A DNA stretch of 8,365 nt, taken from contig JALNYV010000036.1 in the NCBI GenBank assembly GCA_023229785.1, forward strand, positions 1 through 8,365, in the 5' to 3' direction. A program made the position numbers and the translations under genes. The DNA is from Candidatus Dojkabacteria bacterium. GTDB lineage: Bacteria > Patescibacteria > Dojkabacteria > SC72. The notes below the pieces were generated by a model, which ran no database searches, was not told the origin of the DNA, and saw only the letters and a list, made by a program, of their open reading frames with translations. Shown here piece after piece: positions 6,332 to 8,365 of the stretch (within the stretch, counting starts at the first letter, position 1; each line of letters starts with the position of its first letter).

Positions 6332-6759
6332 TATGGAATAACAATACCGCCGCTTCCCTTTCGTTTGTAGTTAGTAATCATATTCTGTATCCTTCCTTCA
6401 AAGTCTTCCATCCCTGATTCATACCTTTGCTTATAATCAGCATAAAACTCTTCTCCCTCAGACCCCCCTGTCGATACTTCGTCTACTATGGCTTTATGCC
6501 AAGTAGACGACTGCTTCAATTGTTCCATAAAATCTTTATCACAATAAGGGCAATAAAGAACGACCATTCCTGTACCCCTCTTGGGGATTTCAATTCTCAC
6601 TTGCTTAAGAAAAACAATAAGTCCGTTTCTATTCCTTCTGCACCTATTGCATATTTTTGGCTTATTGCTTTTTCCCGGATCATTATAAGGTTTAATAGGA
6701 GAATTTCCAAAAGTAAGCTTTTCTCCGAGAATGATGTCATTATTTTTAAAAATTCCCAT
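6331..6759 (-). CDS. Zinc-ribbon protein of unknown function
   Basis: This 142-residue protein has one clear four-cysteine zinc ribbon: C37-x2-C40 (ICNRCRRNRNG) and C70-x2-C73 (LYCPYCDKDF), separated by a beta-rich, basic stretch. This geometry is typical of small zinc ribbons that bind nucleic acid or act as structural knuckles. The remainder, about residues 80-130, is predicted helical and charged, and the tail is Gly/Lys-rich. The gene lies in a tight cluster: its ATG overlaps the stop of the HTH/cysteine-rich gene (TAATG), with GGAG seven bases upstream, and its own TAA overlaps the start of the next cysteine-rich gene. The coding DNA contains a strong stem-loop at 6479-6510. The function is unknown; the setting suggests a role in head assembly or DNA packaging, which is inference. 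Confidence 0.8.
   Translation of the reverse strand: MGIFKNNDIILGEKLTFGNSPIKPYNDPGKSNKPKICNRCRRNRNGLIVFLKQVRIEIPKRGTGMVVLYCPYCDKDFMEQLKQSSTWHKAIVDEVSTGGSEGEEFYADYKQRYESGMEDFEGRIQNMITNYKRKGSGGIVIP
6479..6510 (-). other. Strong stem-loop inside the zinc-ribbon gene
   Basis: TCGTCTACT at 6479-6487 is exactly complementary to 6502-6510, and inside it TGGC (6489-6492) pairs with GCCA (6498-6501) around a five-base loop. This gives 13 base pairs with one bulged base. It lies within coding sequence, near the middle of the gene, and could slow translation, protect or process the mRNA, or be a chance feature. Confidence 0.5.
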
Positions 6760-7769
6760 TATTGTACTCCCATCAGCCTAGAGCCAACAAAAGCCCCAGT
6801 TATTTCAGCTTGAGTTAAAGAATTTGAGGTTACTCTAGAGCGGTGAATATCAATAAGTCTCTTGATATCTTCTTCTGTGGCTTTAGGATTCCTAGTTCGT
6901 TCCATCATAGCCAACATTACCTCTTCCCAATTTTTAAACACTGGAATATATAAAGGACAAGCATCTTCTATTCCGGAACATTGTCGTATTTTTTTCCTAC
7001 AGATTCTGGGATCTGAATATAAACATAAGAGTTTAGTTGGATTTTGTGCATTTTTAAATTTAGCATCTCTTTCCTGTGTACATTTTCCATGAATAAGTCT
7101 CAACGCCTCAACAACTTCTTCTCTTTTTGAATATGCCAACTCTCCAAAATACATTTTAAAATACTCAATAAGTCCTGTTATCTCTCCTCTGACAATTTTA
7201 TGAGGTTGAGGAGTAGGCTTATCTTTTAGATATTCTTTTACCTCATCTAATGTATCCCATTTTGGATCATACTTATCACATGTGGTATCTTTTCCAATAA
7301 CCCCTTCTTTTGTAATACACCTCAGAAATCCTACCCTATCTGAGAAAAGGCACAACCCATTACAATCCACTAATTTACTGCAAAATTTTATAATAGGTTC
7401 TGTGGAAACTTCAGGTATTGTTTCAATAGTATTACTAATTACTTCTATAATCCCTTCTGAAATAACAGGAGCCATTGTTTCAGAAACAGGAACTTGAATT
7501 GATTCCCCTGTTATAAATATAGAAGGAACAGAAACTGGCTTCTCATCAATAGAAACCTGTAGATCAGATATAAGATTTGTCTCTACTTTCTTTAGAACTT
7601 CTGGGTCAGGGATATCTTTTATACTCCTTCCGCTTATTCCAGCATCCTTTCTCCATGTAGCTAAAGTCATCTGACAAATACCATATTTCTCAGTTACTTC
7701 AGCATAAGTATGAGTTTTAGAAAAATCCAATATTTCTCTCTTTTCTTCCTCACCTTTCCTCTGAGCCAT
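6759..7769 (-). CDS. HTH and cysteine-rich protein of unknown function
   Basis: I do not recognise this 336-residue protein as a named family. Residues about 10-45 form a helix-turn-helix of the kind seen in transposases and small terminases (Y-AEVTEKYG-x5-LATWRKDAG), suggesting DNA binding. Residues 50-125 are a low-complexity linker rich in Val, Ile, Ser, Glu and Pro. Then come two cysteine clusters: C130, C136, C140, C151, C164 and, after a helical stretch, C230, C249, C257, C264, C271. The spacing suggests metal binding, probably zinc, although an iron-sulfur cluster cannot be excluded. The C-terminal 60 residues are helical without cysteine. The start at 7769 is supported by AGGAG six bases upstream. 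The stop overlaps the next start as TAATG. A small terminase subunit is possible from the HTH, but that gene normally lies upstream of the portal, so I do not assign it. Confidence 0.8.
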   Translation of the reverse strand: MAQRKGEEEKREILDFSKTHTYAEVTEKYGICQMTLATWRKDAGISGRSIKDIPDPEVLKKVETNLISDLQVSIDEKPVSVPSIFITGESIQVPVSETMAPVISEGIIEVISNTIETIPEVSTEPIIKFCSKLVDCNGLCLFSDRVGFLRCITKEGVIGKDTTCDKYDPKWDTLDEVKEYLKDKPTPQPHKIVRGEITGLIEYFKMYFGELAYSKREEVVEALRLIHGKCTQERDAKFKNAQNPTKLLCLYSDPRICRKKIRQCSGIEDACPLYIPVFKNWEEVMLAMMERTRNPKATEEDIKRLIDIHRSRVTSNSLTQAEITGAFVGSRLMGVQ

Positions 7770-7787
7770 CTTAATCTCCTGCCTTTC

Positions 7788-8365
7788 TTAATTTCCCTGT
7801 GTCTGATCAAAAGTTGCTATATGTTCCAACCCCTTTGGGGTAGTAGCTAGATGTTGACTCATAAATGGCTCATCAGACGGAGGTAGATTCAGTCCCATCT
7901 GTAAAGCGTCATTTCTTGTAATAATTGCTGAATCAACTAGGGATTTCATACTACTCGCACTATCTTTATCAACATTTAGAGGAGTATATATTCTATATTC
8001 TAAAGATTTATCATTAAACCCGTTAGGGTGATTAAATAAAGAAAAATTATAAATAGTTTCAACATGTTTTGCTAAAGGCTCAACTGCAGTTCTTAGATTA
8101 TACTTTTCTCTAAGCGCAGCAGCCGCTCCAGTTGCATCCGTTGTATCTCCAAGACCAACACTCATAGGAGACACACCAAATAAATTACATTTAAGAATAT
8201 CTATTCTTTCTAAAAATTTCTTATATTGCATATCATATTGATTATCCAATTTCATCATATGCAAATAATTGTTACCCTTGCCAGGCCCTGAGTTCTTTGC
8301 AGAATATTTGGTAGTACTTAACCCAAACAAATCTGGAACAAGACTAGGAGGAAACCCCTGATTAT
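7788..8365 (-). CDS. Phage portal protein, C-terminal part (truncated by window edge)
   Basis: Portal proteins form the dodecameric ring at the one vertex of the procapsid through which DNA is packaged and later leaves. The reading frame is open through the right edge of the window, so about 191 C-terminal residues are visible; the in-frame TTG at 8330 is inside the gene, not its start. The visible part carries portal-family features: the segment LFGVSPMSVGLGDTTDATG, then an alanine-rich helix with R-x2-Y and a long amphipathic stretch (AVEPLAKHVETIYN), matching the usual region where a thumb-like helix follows a GVPP/GxSP motif. Near the end, SAIITRNDALQMGLNLPP resembles the common portal pattern of 'G-x-ITxNExR...GLPP'. 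It ends with TAA 18 bases before the next gene. Its position upstream of protease, scaffold and capsid genes fits the family. The call is from pattern and context; no structural comparison was possible. Confidence 0.82.
   Translation of the reverse strand, partial: NQGFPPSLVPDLFGLSTTKYSAKNSGPGKGNNYLHMMKLDNQYDMQYKKFLERIDILKCNLFGVSPMSVGLGDTTDATGAAAALREKYNLRTAVEPLAKHVETIYNFSLFNHPNGFNDKSLEYRIYTPLNVDKDSASSMKSLVDSAIITRNDALQMGLNLPPSDEPFMSQHLATTPKGLEHIATFDQTQGN

Noticed and set aside
6759..7769. Assignment of the HTH protein as small terminase
   Set aside because: It has an HTH, but it lies after the portal, is long, and has two cysteine clusters not typical of that family.

Overview
The window is part of the head-morphogenesis region of a tailed double-stranded DNA phage or prophage (Caudoviricetes), and every gene I can support lies on the minus strand. 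The DNA is AT-rich. Most genes start behind strong AGGAGG-type ribosome binding sites at short spacing, which suggests a low-GC, Firmicutes-like host; that host call is inference. No tRNA, rRNA, integrase, insertion sequence or CRISPR array was seen.

In transcription order (right to left) the layout is: the C-terminal part of a portal protein, cut by the window edge (7788-8365); an HTH plus cysteine-rich protein (6759-7769); a zinc-ribbon protein (6331-6759); a small protein made of two copies of a four-cysteine unit (5981-6331); a 1003-residue multidomain protein (2973-5984); a scaffold-like protein that begins with the tail end of an XkdF-type protease (1911-2936); the major capsid protein (847-1875); a perfect 34-bp palindrome (800-833); a small protein of unknown function (521-757); and a possible glycosyltransferase-like protein cut by the left edge (1-514). 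The four genes from 7769 down to 2973 overlap at their stop and start codons (TAATG or ATGA), so they are probably translationally coupled.

The centre of interest is the 1003-residue protein. It joins a DNA polymerase beta-type nucleotidyltransferase motif, an ATP-dependent DNA ligase core, a LigD-type 3'-phosphoesterase domain and an XkdF-type prohead protease domain. The first three resemble a non-homologous end-joining toolkit, with a small nucleotidyltransferase in place of the usual LigD polymerase. Fusion to a prohead protease suggests a DNA end-healing and sealing enzyme carried into the procapsid and perhaps packaged; this is inference. The protease itself is split: its C-terminal EVSLVDNPAN segment sits at the start of the next gene, in the same frame but beyond three TAA codons and behind its own ribosome binding site. 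That next gene also has a credible internal start that would give a scaffold without the protease segment.

Together the portal, protease, scaffold and capsid genes form a standard procapsid assembly module. The ligase/phosphoesterase fusion and the run of cysteine-rich proteins between portal and protease are the non-standard parts.
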